Shown in pieces: positions 35,404-44,611 of a stretch of 64,000 bases of DNA. Source of the DNA: UBA7672 sp965279205 (lineage in GTDB: Bacteria; Pseudomonadota; Alphaproteobacteria; Caulobacterales; Hyphomonadaceae); NCBI GenBank assembly GCA_965279205.1, contig OZ257144.1, forward strand, positions 1,240,001 through 1,304,000. Reading direction: 5' to 3'. The stretch's first letter is position 1. Each line of letters begins with the position of its first letter. The position numbers and the translations under genes were made by a program. The notes under the pieces were generated by a model. The model was not told where the DNA came from. It searched no databases and was given only the letters and a program-made list of their open reading frames with translations.

Positions 35404-37026
35404 ATGGAGGCGACACGACGGTCTGCCCTGCTGGGCGCGGTTTCCGCGGCCGCGCTAGGCGCATGCGGAACAGTTGCTCCGGCGCTGCGTAAGGAAGGCG
35501 AGATATCGCCCTCGGGTCTCGACTGGTCACACCTCAAATGGGCGCGAGGGATCGAGAACCAGCGGCGAGCGGACCTCGGCAACGGGACATTCCTCAATCC
35601 GATTCTTGCGGGCGATCATCCGGACCCGACCATCATTCGCGATGGAGACGTCTGGTACATGACGTTCTCGTCGTTCGAGAGCTATCCGGGACTGGTGATC
35701 TGGAAGTCACCGGACCTGGTGAACTGGACGCCGGTCACCGCCGCGCTGACAACCAATGTCGGCTCGGTCTGGGCGCCCGAGCTGGTGAAGCATCAGGGGC
35801 GCTATTTCCTCTACATCCCCGCGCGCTTTCCGGAGAAGCGTTCGATCTATGTGATCTGGGCCGACAACATCGCAGGCCCGTGGAGCGAGCCGATCGATCT
35901 CAACCTGCCGCGCCACATCGATCCCGGCCACGCGGTGGGCGAGGACAGCAAGCGCTATCTGTTCCTGTCGGGCGGCGACCGCGTCGCGCTCAGCGATGAC
36001 GGGCTGTCGACAATCGGAGACGTGACCCACGTTTACGATCCCTGGAAATACCCTGAAGAGTGGGTCGTCGAAGGCTTCGCACCTGAAGGCCCGAAGATCA
36101 TGCGGCGAGGGGAGTGGTTCTATCTGATCACGGCAGTCGGCGGCACGGCGGGCCCGCCAACAGGCCATATGGTGATCGCCGCGCGATCGAAGTCGATCCA
36201 CGGTCCCTGGGAAAATGCGCCCAACAATCCCATCGTGCGGACCTGGTCGGCGCGGGAAAAATGGTGGTCGCGCGGGCATGCCACGTTGGTCGAAGGGTCG
36301 GGCGGGAAATGGTTCATGGTCTATCACGGCTATGAAAACGGTTTCTGGACGCTGGGCCGGCAGACGCTGCTCGATCCAGTCGACTGGACGAAGGGTGGAT
36401 GGTTCGAAGCCAAGGGCGGTGATCTGTCGAAACCTCTGCGCAAGCCGTTGAACATCGCCGGCGCGCCGCACGGCATGACGCTGTCGGACGATTTCTCGAC
36501 CGACCGCATCGGCCAACTCTGGGCCTTCCATGCGCCCGGATCCGACGAGGCTAAGCGGCTGACCTGGTCACCGGGAATGATGCGGCTGAAAGCATCCGGA
36601 AAGACACCGACCGACTCGCGGCCGCTTACCTTCATCTGCGGGGATCTTGCCTACGAGGTAATCGCCGATATCGAGATCGACGACGGCACCGAGGCTGGCG
36701 TCCTGCTGTTCTACTCGCCGAAACTCTATTGCGGTCTCGGGTTCAATGCGCGGGGGCTGGTGATGCATCGCGTCGCGACCCAGCGCGGGCCTGGCGCGAC
36801 CCCAGACCTTGGCCGCCGCATGCAGATCCGTGTCGTCAACGACCGCCATATCGTGACCATGTATTCGCGCACGCCCGGTCGCGACTGGACGCAATACGGC
36901 GTGCGGATCGAAGTGTCGGGCTACAACCACAACACGGCCTGGGATTTTCTCAGCCTGCGGCCCGGCATCTACTGCGCGGGGGCTGGCGAAGCGCGGATCA
37001 GGAGCGTGAGTTACCGGGCTCTTTGA
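35404..37026 (+). CDS. glycoside hydrolase family 43 lipoprotein
   Basis: Exported GH43 enzyme (540 residues), likely an arabinosidase or beta-xylosidase acting on plant cell-wall side chains. The start ATG 35404 is chosen because GGAG lies 7-10 bases before it; an ATG 12 bases upstream has its Shine-Dalgarno too close. The N-terminus MEATRRSALLGAVSAAALGAC combines twin arginines with a lipobox cysteine. The five-blade propeller starts with GDHPDPTIIRDGDVWY (catalytic base Asp), the general-acid Glu is in FAPEGPKI, and a ConA-like C-terminal domain (about 360-540; LSDDFSTDRIGQLW) completes the usual two-domain form. The perfect operator upstream links it to uronate induction. It overlaps the DUF885 gene end by 16 bases. 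Confidence 0.9.
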   Translation: MEATRRSALLGAVSAAALGACGTVAPALRKEGEISPSGLDWSHLKWARGIENQRRADLGNGTFLNPILAGDHPDPTIIRDGDVWYMTFSSFESYPGLVIWKSPDLVNWTPVTAALTTNVGSVWAPELVKHQGRYFLYIPARFPEKRSIYVIWADNIAGPWSEPIDLNLPRHIDPGHAVGEDSKRYLFLSGGDRVALSDDGLSTIGDVTHVYDPWKYPEEWVVEGFAPEGPKIMRRGEWFYLITAVGGTAGPPTGHMVIAARSKSIHGPWENAPNNPIVRTWSAREKWWSRGHATLVEGSGGKWFMVYHGYENGFWTLGRQTLLDPVDWTKGGWFEAKGGDLSKPLRKPLNIAGAPHGMTLSDDFSTDRIGQLWAFHAPGSDEAKRLTWSPGMMRLKASGKTPTDSRPLTFICGDLAYEVIADIEIDDGTEAGVLLFYSPKLYCGLGFNARGLVMHRVATQRGPGATPDLGRRMQIRVVNDRHIVTMYSRTPGRDWTQYGVRIEVSGYNHNTAWDFLSLRPGIYCAGAGEARIRSVSYRAL

Positions 37027-38783
37027 GAATTGGCGTAGGGATCGGGCCCCCCCTCGGCGATGAAGCGATCAATGCGCGCGGTCAGTACCGGCAACGGCAC
37101 CGAGCCCAGCTGCAGCACTGTATCGTGGAAATAGCGGATGTCGAACTTCGGCCCCAGCGCCGCCTCGGCCGTCCTGCGCGCCTCGACGATCGCCATCTCG
37201 CCGAGATAATAGCTCAGCGCCTGGCCAGGCCAGGAGATGTAGCGGTCCACCTCAGTGGTGATCTCGTGCTCGGCCAGCGCTGTATTGTCCTTGAAGAAGG
37301 CCAGCGCCTGTTCGCGCGTCCATCCCTTGGCGTGGACGCCCGTGTCCACCACCAGCCGCGCAGCACGCCACATCTGGTAACTCAGCATGCCGAACTTCTC
37401 GTACGGCGTTTCGTACATGCCCATCTCGTCGCCTAGCAGCTCGCAATACAGCGCCCAGCCTTCACCGAAGGCCGAAATGTAGGTCTTGCGCCGGAACTCC
37501 GGCAGGTCCTGCTCATCCGCCAGCGGCATCTGGAAGGCATGCCCCGGCGCGCTCTCGTGCAGGGTCAACGCCGGCAGGCTGTAGAGAGCGCGCGAAGGCA
37601 GATTGTAGGTGTTCAGGAGATAAACGCCCGTGCCGCCGCGCCCAGCGGTGTAGAACGGCGCAATGTCATCCGGCACCGGGATCACGGCGAAGCGGGAGCG
37701 AGGCAGGCGGCCAAAGAAGTATTTGGCCTTGCCGTCGAACTTCTTGGCGATCCACGCCGCGCGCGTCAGCAGCTCATCGCCCGTCTTCGGATAGAATTGC
37801 GGATCGCTACGCAGGAAGGCAAGGAAAGCCTTGAGGTCGCCCTTGAAGCCGACCTCCTTCATCACTTGATCCATCTGCGCGCGGATCTTCGCGACTTCCG
37901 CAAGGCCGATCTGGTGGATCTCTTCCGGCGACTTGGTCAGCGTTGTGAACTCACGGATCTGCGCGGCGTAGAAGGCTTCGCCATTCGGCAGCTTCGTCGC
38001 CGCCAGCTCTGTCGTGGTGCGCGCATAATACTCGTCGCGGAAGTAGGGCAGCAGTTCACGATACGCAGGAAACACCTTTGTCTCGATCGCTGTCCTCGCC
38101 TGTTGCTGCAGGTCCGCCCTGGTCTGCGCCGGCAGGTTGGCAGGCAAGGTCTTAAACGGTTCGTAGAAGGCCGATGTCTCGGCAGTCTTTCCCTCGTAGA
38201 TCGCCGAGATCGACTCAGCGCGGCCCTGCAGCGTCACGCGCGGTGGCGTGAAACCGCGCGCGAGGCCCAGCTTCATGTTAGCGACCTGGTCTGCGAAATA
38301 GCGCGGCGTATCGTCCAATCGCGCAATATAGGCTCGCGCCTGTCCTTCGGATCGGAACGCCTTCGGCGCCGAACTCGCCACGCTCGTCCAGAACGTCGTG
38401 TCTGCATTCAACGGCTTTTCGTATTGGCGGAACTCGATCTGCGACATGCGGACTTCGATCTGCTCGCGATAGATGGCGAGGTTGATCTGCGCCTCGGGCG
38501 ACAGCGCTTTCTGGTCGAGCGAGCCAAGCTGTGCGATCACGCCCTTCCAGTGCGCGAGCCGTTCCGCCTGCGTAGCCGGATCGACACGTCCCCACGTCTT
38601 CGGGGCCTTGTCCTCGTCGACGGTGTCGTCATCCTCTTCCGGATCGAGGCTCTGCCGCCAGGCCCACTCGGTTTCGTAGATGGCGCGGAATTTTGCATCG
38701 GCCGCGCTCTCCGGCGCTCCCCCGCCCATCGTCGCGCACGCAGCCAGCGCAATCGCCGCAACACCTATCGCCAAACGCTTCAT
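37011..38783 (-). CDS. DUF885 family lipoprotein, putative zinc peptidase
   Basis: A 590-residue exported lipoprotein (MKRLAIGVAAIALAACATM, lipobox AAC). DUF885 proteins are all-helical and resemble M32/M3-type zinc peptidases. The putative active site HESAPGHAFQ (H-E-x3-G-H form) is followed by the conserved FGEGWALYCELLGDEMG, which supplies a third Glu ligand, and by TEVDRYISWPGQALSYYLGE, the hallmark of the family. Peptidase activity is an inference from these motifs. Its 3' end overlaps that of the GH43 gene (16 bases, convergent). It is one of several exported peptidases in the window alongside the M2 enzyme. Confidence 0.88.
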   Translation of the reverse strand: MKRLAIGVAAIALAACATMGGGAPESAADAKFRAIYETEWAWRQSLDPEEDDDTVDEDKAPKTWGRVDPATQAERLAHWKGVIAQLGSLDQKALSPEAQINLAIYREQIEVRMSQIEFRQYEKPLNADTTFWTSVASSAPKAFRSEGQARAYIARLDDTPRYFADQVANMKLGLARGFTPPRVTLQGRAESISAIYEGKTAETSAFYEPFKTLPANLPAQTRADLQQQARTAIETKVFPAYRELLPYFRDEYYARTTTELAATKLPNGEAFYAAQIREFTTLTKSPEEIHQIGLAEVAKIRAQMDQVMKEVGFKGDLKAFLAFLRSDPQFYPKTGDELLTRAAWIAKKFDGKAKYFFGRLPRSRFAVIPVPDDIAPFYTAGRGGTGVYLLNTYNLPSRALYSLPALTLHESAPGHAFQMPLADEQDLPEFRRKTYISAFGEGWALYCELLGDEMGMYETPYEKFGMLSYQMWRAARLVVDTGVHAKGWTREQALAFFKDNTALAEHEITTEVDRYISWPGQALSYYLGEMAIVEARRTAEAALGPKFDIRYFHDTVLQLGSVPLPVLTARIDRFIAEGGPDPYANSQRAR

Positions 38784-38846
38784 GCAGGTTCCCGCCCTTG
38801 GTTCGAGCCGAGCCTAGCGAGGATCAACCGGCTTGTCGCGCGTCAA

Positions 38847-40613
38847 TCAGGCCGACCAGAGCACCGATCCCGCTTCGCGCAGAGCCTGCGCAGCCGCTGC
38901 GATGCCCGCCACCGATCCGGGAGCTTTCGACAACGTGTCCTCGGCGAAGAAGGAGGCGAGGGCGAGCGACCGCTCCGCTTCCGGATCGCCGGCGCCATGC
39001 GCAGACAGCGCCGCGCGTGTCAGGAAATGTCCGCCGACCACATCACCTGCCAAACGCAGATAGCTTGTCGCGCCCGACAGCGCCGTCTCTCGCGACGACT
39101 TCATCGTGGCGGTCATCCACTGTGTCGCTTCGTCCAGGGCTCCCGCGCTGGCGTCGAGCCTGTCCGCGATTGCCACGAAGCGTGGCTTGTTCGTCTCCCG
39201 CGCTTCACGTGCTGTGTCACGGACGTCAGCCAGCATCGCCGTCATGGCCGCGCCATTGTTCATCGATAGCTTGCGGCCGACGAGATCAATCGCCTGGATG
39301 CCGTTGGTGCCTTCGTAGATCGGTGTGATGCGGGCGTCGAGATAGAATTGCGCGGCAGCCGTCTCGCCCATGAAGCCCATGCCGCCATGGATCTGGACGC
39401 CTGTGTTGGTCACATCGACCGCGCGATCCGTTGACCAGCCCTTGGCGAGCGGGGTCAACAGGTCCTCGCGGAGTTTCGCGGCTTCGCGCACGGCTGGATC
39501 GGCATGGTGCTCCGCAATGTCGGCGGCCGAGCCGCATGCATAGCAGATGGCGCGAGCAGCCTGCACGGCTGCTGCCATCGACGCGATCGAACGCTGGATG
39601 TCCGGATGGTGGATGATGGCGGCCGAGCCTTCGACGCCGGGCGCAGACCCCTGCTTGCGGTCGTTGGCATAAGCGATGCCCGCCTGCAGCGCCGCCTCAC
39701 CAACTGCGACGCCTTCGAGGCCGACATTGAGACGTGCCGAGTTCATCATCGTGAACATGGCGACGAGACCCTTGTTGGCTTCGCCGACCAGCCAGCCTCT
39801 TGCGTTCGAGTATTCCATCACGCAGGTCGGAGAGGCGTGGATACCCATCTTGTGCTCGAGTCCGATGCAGCGGAACGAATTTCGTTCGCCCAGTGAACCG
39901 TCCGCATTCACGAAGAATTTCGGCGCCACGAACAGCGAAATGCCTTTCGAGCCCGCAGGCGCATCCGGCAGACGAGCCAGCACGAGCTGAATGACGTTGT
40001 CCGTCATGTCGTGGTCGCCCCAGGTGATGAAGATCTTCTGGCCGGTAATGGAATAGGACCCATCGCCATTCGGCGTGGCCTTCGTCTTGAGTGCGCCCAC
40101 ATCCGAGCCAGCCTGCGGCTCGGTCAGGTTCATGGCGCCTGTCCACTCGCCGGAGATCAGCTTGGGCAGATAGGTCTGCTTCTGCTCGTCCGTGCCATGA
40201 GCCAGCAGCGCTTCGATGGCGCCGAAAGAGAGAAGCGGGCAGAGGCCGAACGCCATGTTAGCGCCGTGCACCATTTCCATCACGGCGAGAGCGAGAACCT
40301 TGGGCAGGCCCTGTCCGCCAAACTCCTCCGGGAAGGCGAGGCTCATCCAGCCGCCATCGCGAAACTGCCGGTAGGCATCGGCAAAGCCGGGCGCGGCGAT
40401 AACGCCCGCGTCGGTAAGCTTCGCGCCGGTCTTGTGGCCGATCGGGTTGAGCGGCGCCAGCACGTCACGCGCCAGCTTGTTCGCCTCGTCAAGGATCGGG
40501 CCGACGAGTTCGGCGTCGAAATTCGGAAAGGCGCCAGTTGCGGCAAGCTCATCAAGCTTCGCAATCCGCTGGAGCGTGTGGGCGATCTGGGAGACTGGGG
40601 CGCTGTAGGGCAT
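38847..40613 (-). CDS. acyl-CoA dehydrogenase (long, FadE-like class)
   Basis: Flavin-dependent acyl-CoA dehydrogenase of the approximately 590-residue class with a C-terminal extension. ATG 40611-40613 (MPYSAPVSQ) is chosen because this class begins with an M-P-x-Y-x-A-P-V pattern; a start seven codons upstream lacks support. Visible features: EFGGQGLP, FAD-binding AMNLTEPQAGSDVGALKT and GQKIFITWGDHD, catalytic-base region QIHGGMGFMGETAAAQFYLDARITPIYEGTNGIQA with the Glu in YEGTNG. The substrate is probably medium to long acyl-CoA. No ETF or thiolase is adjacent; it is followed after 63 bases by the DUF885 gene on the same strand. Confidence 0.93.
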   Translation of the reverse strand: MPYSAPVSQIAHTLQRIAKLDELAATGAFPNFDAELVGPILDEANKLARDVLAPLNPIGHKTGAKLTDAGVIAAPGFADAYRQFRDGGWMSLAFPEEFGGQGLPKVLALAVMEMVHGANMAFGLCPLLSFGAIEALLAHGTDEQKQTYLPKLISGEWTGAMNLTEPQAGSDVGALKTKATPNGDGSYSITGQKIFITWGDHDMTDNVIQLVLARLPDAPAGSKGISLFVAPKFFVNADGSLGERNSFRCIGLEHKMGIHASPTCVMEYSNARGWLVGEANKGLVAMFTMMNSARLNVGLEGVAVGEAALQAGIAYANDRKQGSAPGVEGSAAIIHHPDIQRSIASMAAAVQAARAICYACGSAADIAEHHADPAVREAAKLREDLLTPLAKGWSTDRAVDVTNTGVQIHGGMGFMGETAAAQFYLDARITPIYEGTNGIQAIDLVGRKLSMNNGAAMTAMLADVRDTAREARETNKPRFVAIADRLDASAGALDEATQWMTATMKSSRETALSGATSYLRLAGDVVGGHFLTRAALSAHGAGDPEAERSLALASFFAEDTLSKAPGSVAGIAAAAQALREAGSVLWSA

Positions 40614-40669
40614 GAGTGTAGTTAGCCGCCCCATGCGGCCGTGTCACGACTGACGCAACGAAACCTGCG

Positions 40670-41026
40670 CTAGCGCATCAGGTTGAAATCTTTGCCGTCC
40701 ACGGTGATGGCCTGCGCTTTCCACTCATTCACGTTTGTCGTGTGCGGTTGGGCGTCCACGGTCACCGACTTGCCAACGGCAAGCGTTTCCTTCCTCAGGC
40801 CGCGATCAACCATCCGCTGGAGCGGGGAGAGCCAGATTTCCAGTTTCTTGCCACCGCTGTTCACCCACAGGATGGCGTGCGGCTGCTCCCATTTCAGTTC
40901 GGTGATCGTGCCGGTCACTTTCTGCTGCTTCTTGGCGTCGTAGGACTCCCAGCCATGGTGAGCGAAGGCCGTACCGGTGATCGCTGCGGCCGAAAGGGCC
41001 GCAGCAACTGCTACAATGATCCGCAT
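40670..41026 (-). CDS. DUF6152 family secreted protein
   Basis: A 118-residue exported protein with a near-perfect ribosome binding site (AGGAGGAAACC before the ATG). The signal peptide (MRIIVAVAAALSAAAITGTAFA) is followed at once by the family hallmark AHHGWESYD. The mature domain is a small beta-barrel (KVTGTITELKWEQPHAILWV...), and the conserved W-x-x-P-H suggests a ligand or partner site. Function of the family is unknown. The secreted DLQGVW-type protein at 44612, a family that often accompanies DUF6152 genes, is in the same neighbourhood. Confidence 0.85.
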   Translation of the reverse strand: MRIIVAVAAALSAAAITGTAFAHHGWESYDAKKQQKVTGTITELKWEQPHAILWVNSGGKKLEIWLSPLQRMVDRGLRKETLAVGKSVTVDAQPHTTNVNEWKAQAITVDGKDFNLMR

Positions 41027-41112
41027 GGTTTCCTCCTATGTGGCGCGGAATGCCCTGTTGCAGGTGCTCCGCCGCTGCCAAGGAGGAAGATAGCGCGGAA
41101 ACGCTTACCGCC

Positions 41113-41760
41113 CTAGTTCGGGAGGAGACGGAAACCCGCGAGTGCAGGACAGCCGCTTGCGACCGAATTGTTGGCGTTGGCGGCGGCGAACTGGATCCGG
41201 GCCACTACTGGCGCAAGCTTCACCTCTGCGGATATGGACTGATAGCCGGCAAGCGCGGACTTCACGAAAGCCTCGTCCTGCTTTGAGGCGCCCGGATCTC
41301 CGCCGGGCCCAGCGTCGGCGCGAGTGTTCTTGTTGTTGCCGGGCTCAATGACGTTCACCGTTCCGGGAGCGACGCGGAAGACCGGCGCGGCGCCAGCCAG
41401 ACAACGCATGTCGACCCAGTTTGCATATCCGTTAGAGTTCGCCTGCGTGATGCCTACCAGCGCGTAGTCTCCGGGCTCAACGATATAGGCGGCGTAATTT
41501 GAGTCCGTGCCCGCACCATTTATGGGACCGGCGTAAAGCGAACTGGAGTCTTCGCTGTCGCCCAGCAGGCTGCCTGGCACGAGCCGGCCCGTTCCCAGAT
41601 CGACACGGACATAGTGCGGCGCCCATTTGTCCTGGTGATGGGCGACCATGGCGCGCGGGTTGTCGGAGCCAAATGCAAGCGTCTTGAGCTCCACGTCGGG
41701 TATGGTTCCGCAGGCAGTAGCGGCCAAGGCGAACGCGGCGGCGAATACAGTTTTGAGCAA
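41113..41760 (-). CDS. lipoprotein of unknown function
   Basis: A small exported lipoprotein, about 215 residues, that I do not recognise. I prefer TTG at 41758-41760 because AAGGGGGA lies five bases before it and it begins LLKTVFAAAFALAATAC (lipobox cysteine); an ATG five codons upstream (41773-41775) has no Shine-Dalgarno. The mature part contains VEPGDYALVGITQANSNGY, a pattern seen in proteins that format bound or surface values, and a Gly/Asn/Asp-rich segment (NNKNTRADAGPGGDPG). It lies 29 bases after fumC in the same direction. Confidence 0.65.
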   Translation of the reverse strand: MLKTVFAAAFALAATACGTIPDVELKTLAFGSDNPRAMVAHHQDKWAPHYVRVDLGTGRLVPGSLLGDSEDSSSLYAGPINGAGTDSNYAAYIVEPGDYALVGITQANSNGYANWVDMRCLAGAAPVFRVAPGTVNVIEPGNNKNTRADAGPGGDPGASKQDEAFVKSALAGYQSISAEVKLAPVVARIQFAAANANNSVASGCPALAGFRLLPN

Positions 41761-41789
41761 GGTGTCCCCCTTCATGCTCGTTGTATTGA

Positions 41790-43184
41790 CTACTTCGGCC
41801 CGATCATCTTTTCAGGACGAACCAGCTTCGTGAACTCTGCATCCGTCAGATAGCCGCCACCAACGGCTTCCTCGCGGAGCGTCGTGCCATTTTTGTGCGC
41901 AGTCTTCGCTATCTTGGCGCAGGCGTCGTAGCCAAGCCGTTCGTTCAACGCGGTCACTAGCATCAGCGAACGCTCGACGCCTTGTCTGATGTTGTCGAGG
42001 CGTGGCTCGATGCCGACCACGCAATTGTCGGTGAAGGAAATGGCGGCGTCGGCGAGCAGGCGAACTGACTGCAGGAAGTTGTACGCCATCATCGGGTTGA
42101 ACACGTTGAGCTCGAAATGACCCTGCGATCCGGCAAAGGTGATCGCTGCGTTGTTGCCCATGATATGCGCGCAGACCTGCGTCAGCGCTTCGCACTGGGT
42201 GGGATTCACCTTGCCCGGCATGATCGACGAGCCCGGCTCGTTCTCAGGCAGCGCCAGCTCGCCCAGGCCGGCGCGCGGGCCCGAGCCGAGGAAGCGGATG
42301 TCGTTGGCGATCTTGAAGCAGCTCGCTGCGACGGTCGTGATCGCGCCATGGCTCATCACCATCGCATCATGTGCCGCCAGCGCCTCGAACTTGTTCGGCG
42401 CGGTCTTGAACGGCAGGTCGGTGATCTCCGCGATCTTGGCCGCGACCAGCTTGTCGAAGCCTTTTGGAGCGTTGAGGCCGGTGCCGACGGCGGTGCCGCC
42501 CTGCGCCAGTTCCATCAGTGAGGGCAGGGTCTGCTTGATGCGGGCGATGCCATTCTCGATCTGCTTGGCGTAACCGCCGAATTCCTGGCCGAGTGTCAGC
42601 GGCGTCGCATCCTGCGTGTGCGTACGGCCGATCTTGATGATCTTTTTCCATTCGGCGGATTTGGCCTTCAGCGCTGCGTGCAGATGTTCAAGCGCCGGCA
42701 GCAGGTCCGTCGAGATCTGCTCGGCGCAGGCGATATGCATCGCCGTCGGAAACGTGTCGTTCGACGACTGGCTCATGTTGACGTGATCGTTGGGGTGGAC
42801 CGGCTTCTTCGAGCCCATCACGCCTCCAAGCATCTCGATCGCGCGGTTCGAGATTACTTCGTTCGCGTTCATGTTGGATTGCGTCCCCGAGCCCGTCTGC
42901 CACACGACGAGCGGGAAATGGTCATTCAGCTTGCCGTCGATCACTTCCTGCGCCGCGGCGATGATCGTCTTTGCGAGCTTCGGCTCGAGCTTGCCCAGCT
43001 CCTGGTTCGCTTCCGCCGCCGCGCGTTTGACGATGCCAAGGGCGCGAACGATTGGAGCCGGCTGCTTCTCCCAGCCGATCTTGAAGTTGCCCACAGAGCG
43101 TTGCGCTTGCGCACCCCAATACCGGTCTGACGCGACCTCGATCGGTCCGAACGTGTCAGTCTCGGTGCGGGTCTTTCCGGCCAT
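41790..43184 (-). CDS. fumC: class II fumarate hydratase
   Basis: TCA-cycle enzyme that interconverts fumarate and malate without an iron-sulfur cluster, 464 residues. All signature regions of the fumarase/aspartase superfamily are seen: TGSGTQSNMNANEVI, HPNDHVNMSQSSNDTFPTA, GRTHTQDATPLTLGQEF with the catalytic-region His, and the mobile loop GSSIMPGKVNPTQCE. The ending REEAVGGGYLTDAEFTKLVRPEKMIGP is typical of FumC and not of AspA. It is oriented with the 2OG oxygenase upstream (81-base gap) and the lipoprotein downstream. Confidence 0.96.
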   Translation of the reverse strand: MAGKTRTETDTFGPIEVASDRYWGAQAQRSVGNFKIGWEKQPAPIVRALGIVKRAAAEANQELGKLEPKLAKTIIAAAQEVIDGKLNDHFPLVVWQTGSGTQSNMNANEVISNRAIEMLGGVMGSKKPVHPNDHVNMSQSSNDTFPTAMHIACAEQISTDLLPALEHLHAALKAKSAEWKKIIKIGRTHTQDATPLTLGQEFGGYAKQIENGIARIKQTLPSLMELAQGGTAVGTGLNAPKGFDKLVAAKIAEITDLPFKTAPNKFEALAAHDAMVMSHGAITTVAASCFKIANDIRFLGSGPRAGLGELALPENEPGSSIMPGKVNPTQCEALTQVCAHIMGNNAAITFAGSQGHFELNVFNPMMAYNFLQSVRLLADAAISFTDNCVVGIEPRLDNIRQGVERSLMLVTALNERLGYDACAKIAKTAHKNGTTLREEAVGGGYLTDAEFTKLVRPEKMIGPK

Positions 43185-43265
43185 GTTGAGCAGCTCCCAG
43201 CGTCAGAAATCTGCGCTGGGACTAAACCCGCGCGCGCGCAGGTTCAAGCGCCAAAGCGGCTAGGC

Positions 43266-44006
43266 TCACGCCTTGTTGGTGTGGGTATAGCCCATCGGAT
43301 GCAGGGGATCGCCCTTCACGAACCAGCCGGATACGGCCAGACGCGGATTGAGCGACCAGGGAGTGACCAAGGTCACAGAATGGACGTGGCGCACGTCGAA
43401 CAGGTCGAGCGTGTTGAACTCTGGTGAGAGGCTGGATGTCGGCCGGCCATCCCGATCAAAGAACTGGAGCAGGCCGCCCCAGTCCGGATCCCAGCGCTTC
43501 GTGAAGCCCCAAACGAAAGCAAACTTGCGGTGCTCACCTTTCGGGTCATCGAGGTGGCGAGTGAGGTAGTGGCCGGGGCGGTAGTCGGTCGCCTGGGCAA
43601 AGACGTTGTCGAAGGAGGAAGCGCCGGTGATTTTTTGCACCGCCTCCATCACGTCGCTGGAATGCAGCTCTGCATAGAAGCGTCCCAGCGCCGTATTGGG
43701 TGCGCCGTCCTTCCATGTTTCCGTCATCCGATATCCGAAATAGGCAAAACCCTCTGCCTTGCTCGCGGACTGATAGAGGGCGCGCTGCAGCTCGGTTTGC
43801 GTATTGCGGTCCCATTGCGCCATTTCGGCTGGGTCGATCACCGCGACGCCAGCACCAGTGGCGCAAAACACTTTGTAGGGCAGGCTGCTCATCTCCAGCG
43901 CCACGGCGTCTGCGACCTCGGGAGCGAGCACATTCCGGATGCGGATGCGGCCCTCCTTCGCGAACTCGGCGCGGAGGGCGTTCAGGTCGAGGGATTTGTT
44001 GAGCAT
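43266..44006 (-). CDS. 2-oxoglutarate/Fe(II)-dependent oxygenase (prolyl 4-hydroxylase-like)
   Basis: A 246-residue oxygenase. ATG 44004-44006 (MLNKSLDLNALRAEF) is taken as start because the long upstream extension is arginine-rich and overlaps the divergent RusA region. The jelly-roll core contains YLTRHLDDPKGEHRKFAFVWGFTKRWDPDWGGLLQFF, with the HxD iron motif at HLD, and HVHSVTLVTPWSLNPRLAVSGWFV with the second His and the 2OG-binding Arg. The overall pattern matches the Tpa1/P4Hc-like bacterial family that hydroxylates prolines or acts on translation factors; the substrate here is unknown. Confidence 0.85.
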   Translation of the reverse strand: MLNKSLDLNALRAEFAKEGRIRIRNVLAPEVADAVALEMSSLPYKVFCATGAGVAVIDPAEMAQWDRNTQTELQRALYQSASKAEGFAYFGYRMTETWKDGAPNTALGRFYAELHSSDVMEAVQKITGASSFDNVFAQATDYRPGHYLTRHLDDPKGEHRKFAFVWGFTKRWDPDWGGLLQFFDRDGRPTSSLSPEFNTLDLFDVRHVHSVTLVTPWSLNPRLAVSGWFVKGDPLHPMGYTHTNKA

Positions 44007-44128
44007 CGGCCACGTTTCAAAAGAACTGGCTTGGCCTATACGGGCGGAAAGCGACTGTCCACGAGGCGCCCCTGTCAGACGCATCTTCTTCTTCCGACGA
44101 CGGTTCCGGCTGGACGCGCCACGGCAAG

Positions 44129-44452
44129 GTGCGCGCACGACATGTGACCGGCGGGGGGCTGGAGGTGCAGGTCGAGGGTCTGACCACGCAGGCAAAGTAT
44201 TACAAGCCGCTGCTCAAGGACTTCTTCCGGTTGCACTTTCCCACGCGGCCGCGCTGGGGCGACTGGTCGGCGCATATCGTCATGGAATTCACAGGCGATC
44301 CGCCGCACATGGATCTCGATAATCTGGCCAAGGCGTTGCTCGACAGCGCGACCGGGGCGGCGTTTCACGACGATAGCCAAGTGGCCCGGCTACTGGTCGA
44401 GCGCCGGGTCGCCGAACGCGAAGGCGTCTGGATGCTGGTGACGCCAGTCTGA
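44129..44452 (+). CDS. RusA family crossover-junction endodeoxyribonuclease
   Basis: Small Holliday-junction resolvase of RusA type, 107 residues from the GTG at 44129; the frame stays open upstream with no better start, so the N-terminus is uncertain. The catalytic carboxylates are in the family motif HMDLDNLAKALLDSATGAAFHDDSQVARL (two aspartates in DLDN, two in the HDDSQ segment), with a basic KYYKPLLKDFF region before it. RusA genes are usually carried by prophages; no other phage gene is seen within this window, so this one is isolated, divergent from the 2OG oxygenase. Confidence 0.8.
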   Translation: MRARHVTGGGLEVQVEGLTTQAKYYKPLLKDFFRLHFPTRPRWGDWSAHIVMEFTGDPPHMDLDNLAKALLDSATGAAFHDDSQVARLLVERRVAEREGVWMLVTPV

Positions 44453-44611
44453 TGTTTTCCTACAGCTTACGTTGATAGGGGCGCAAATCACCGGGATTTG
44501 CTCGCTGAACGCGTTCTGCGCGGGTCGACAGCGCGAGACCAGGCTTCTACCGTGCCGTTACGTAATTGCGGCACGGGAAATATCCCGGCTGCCTACTCAG
44601 GGAGAGAGCAC

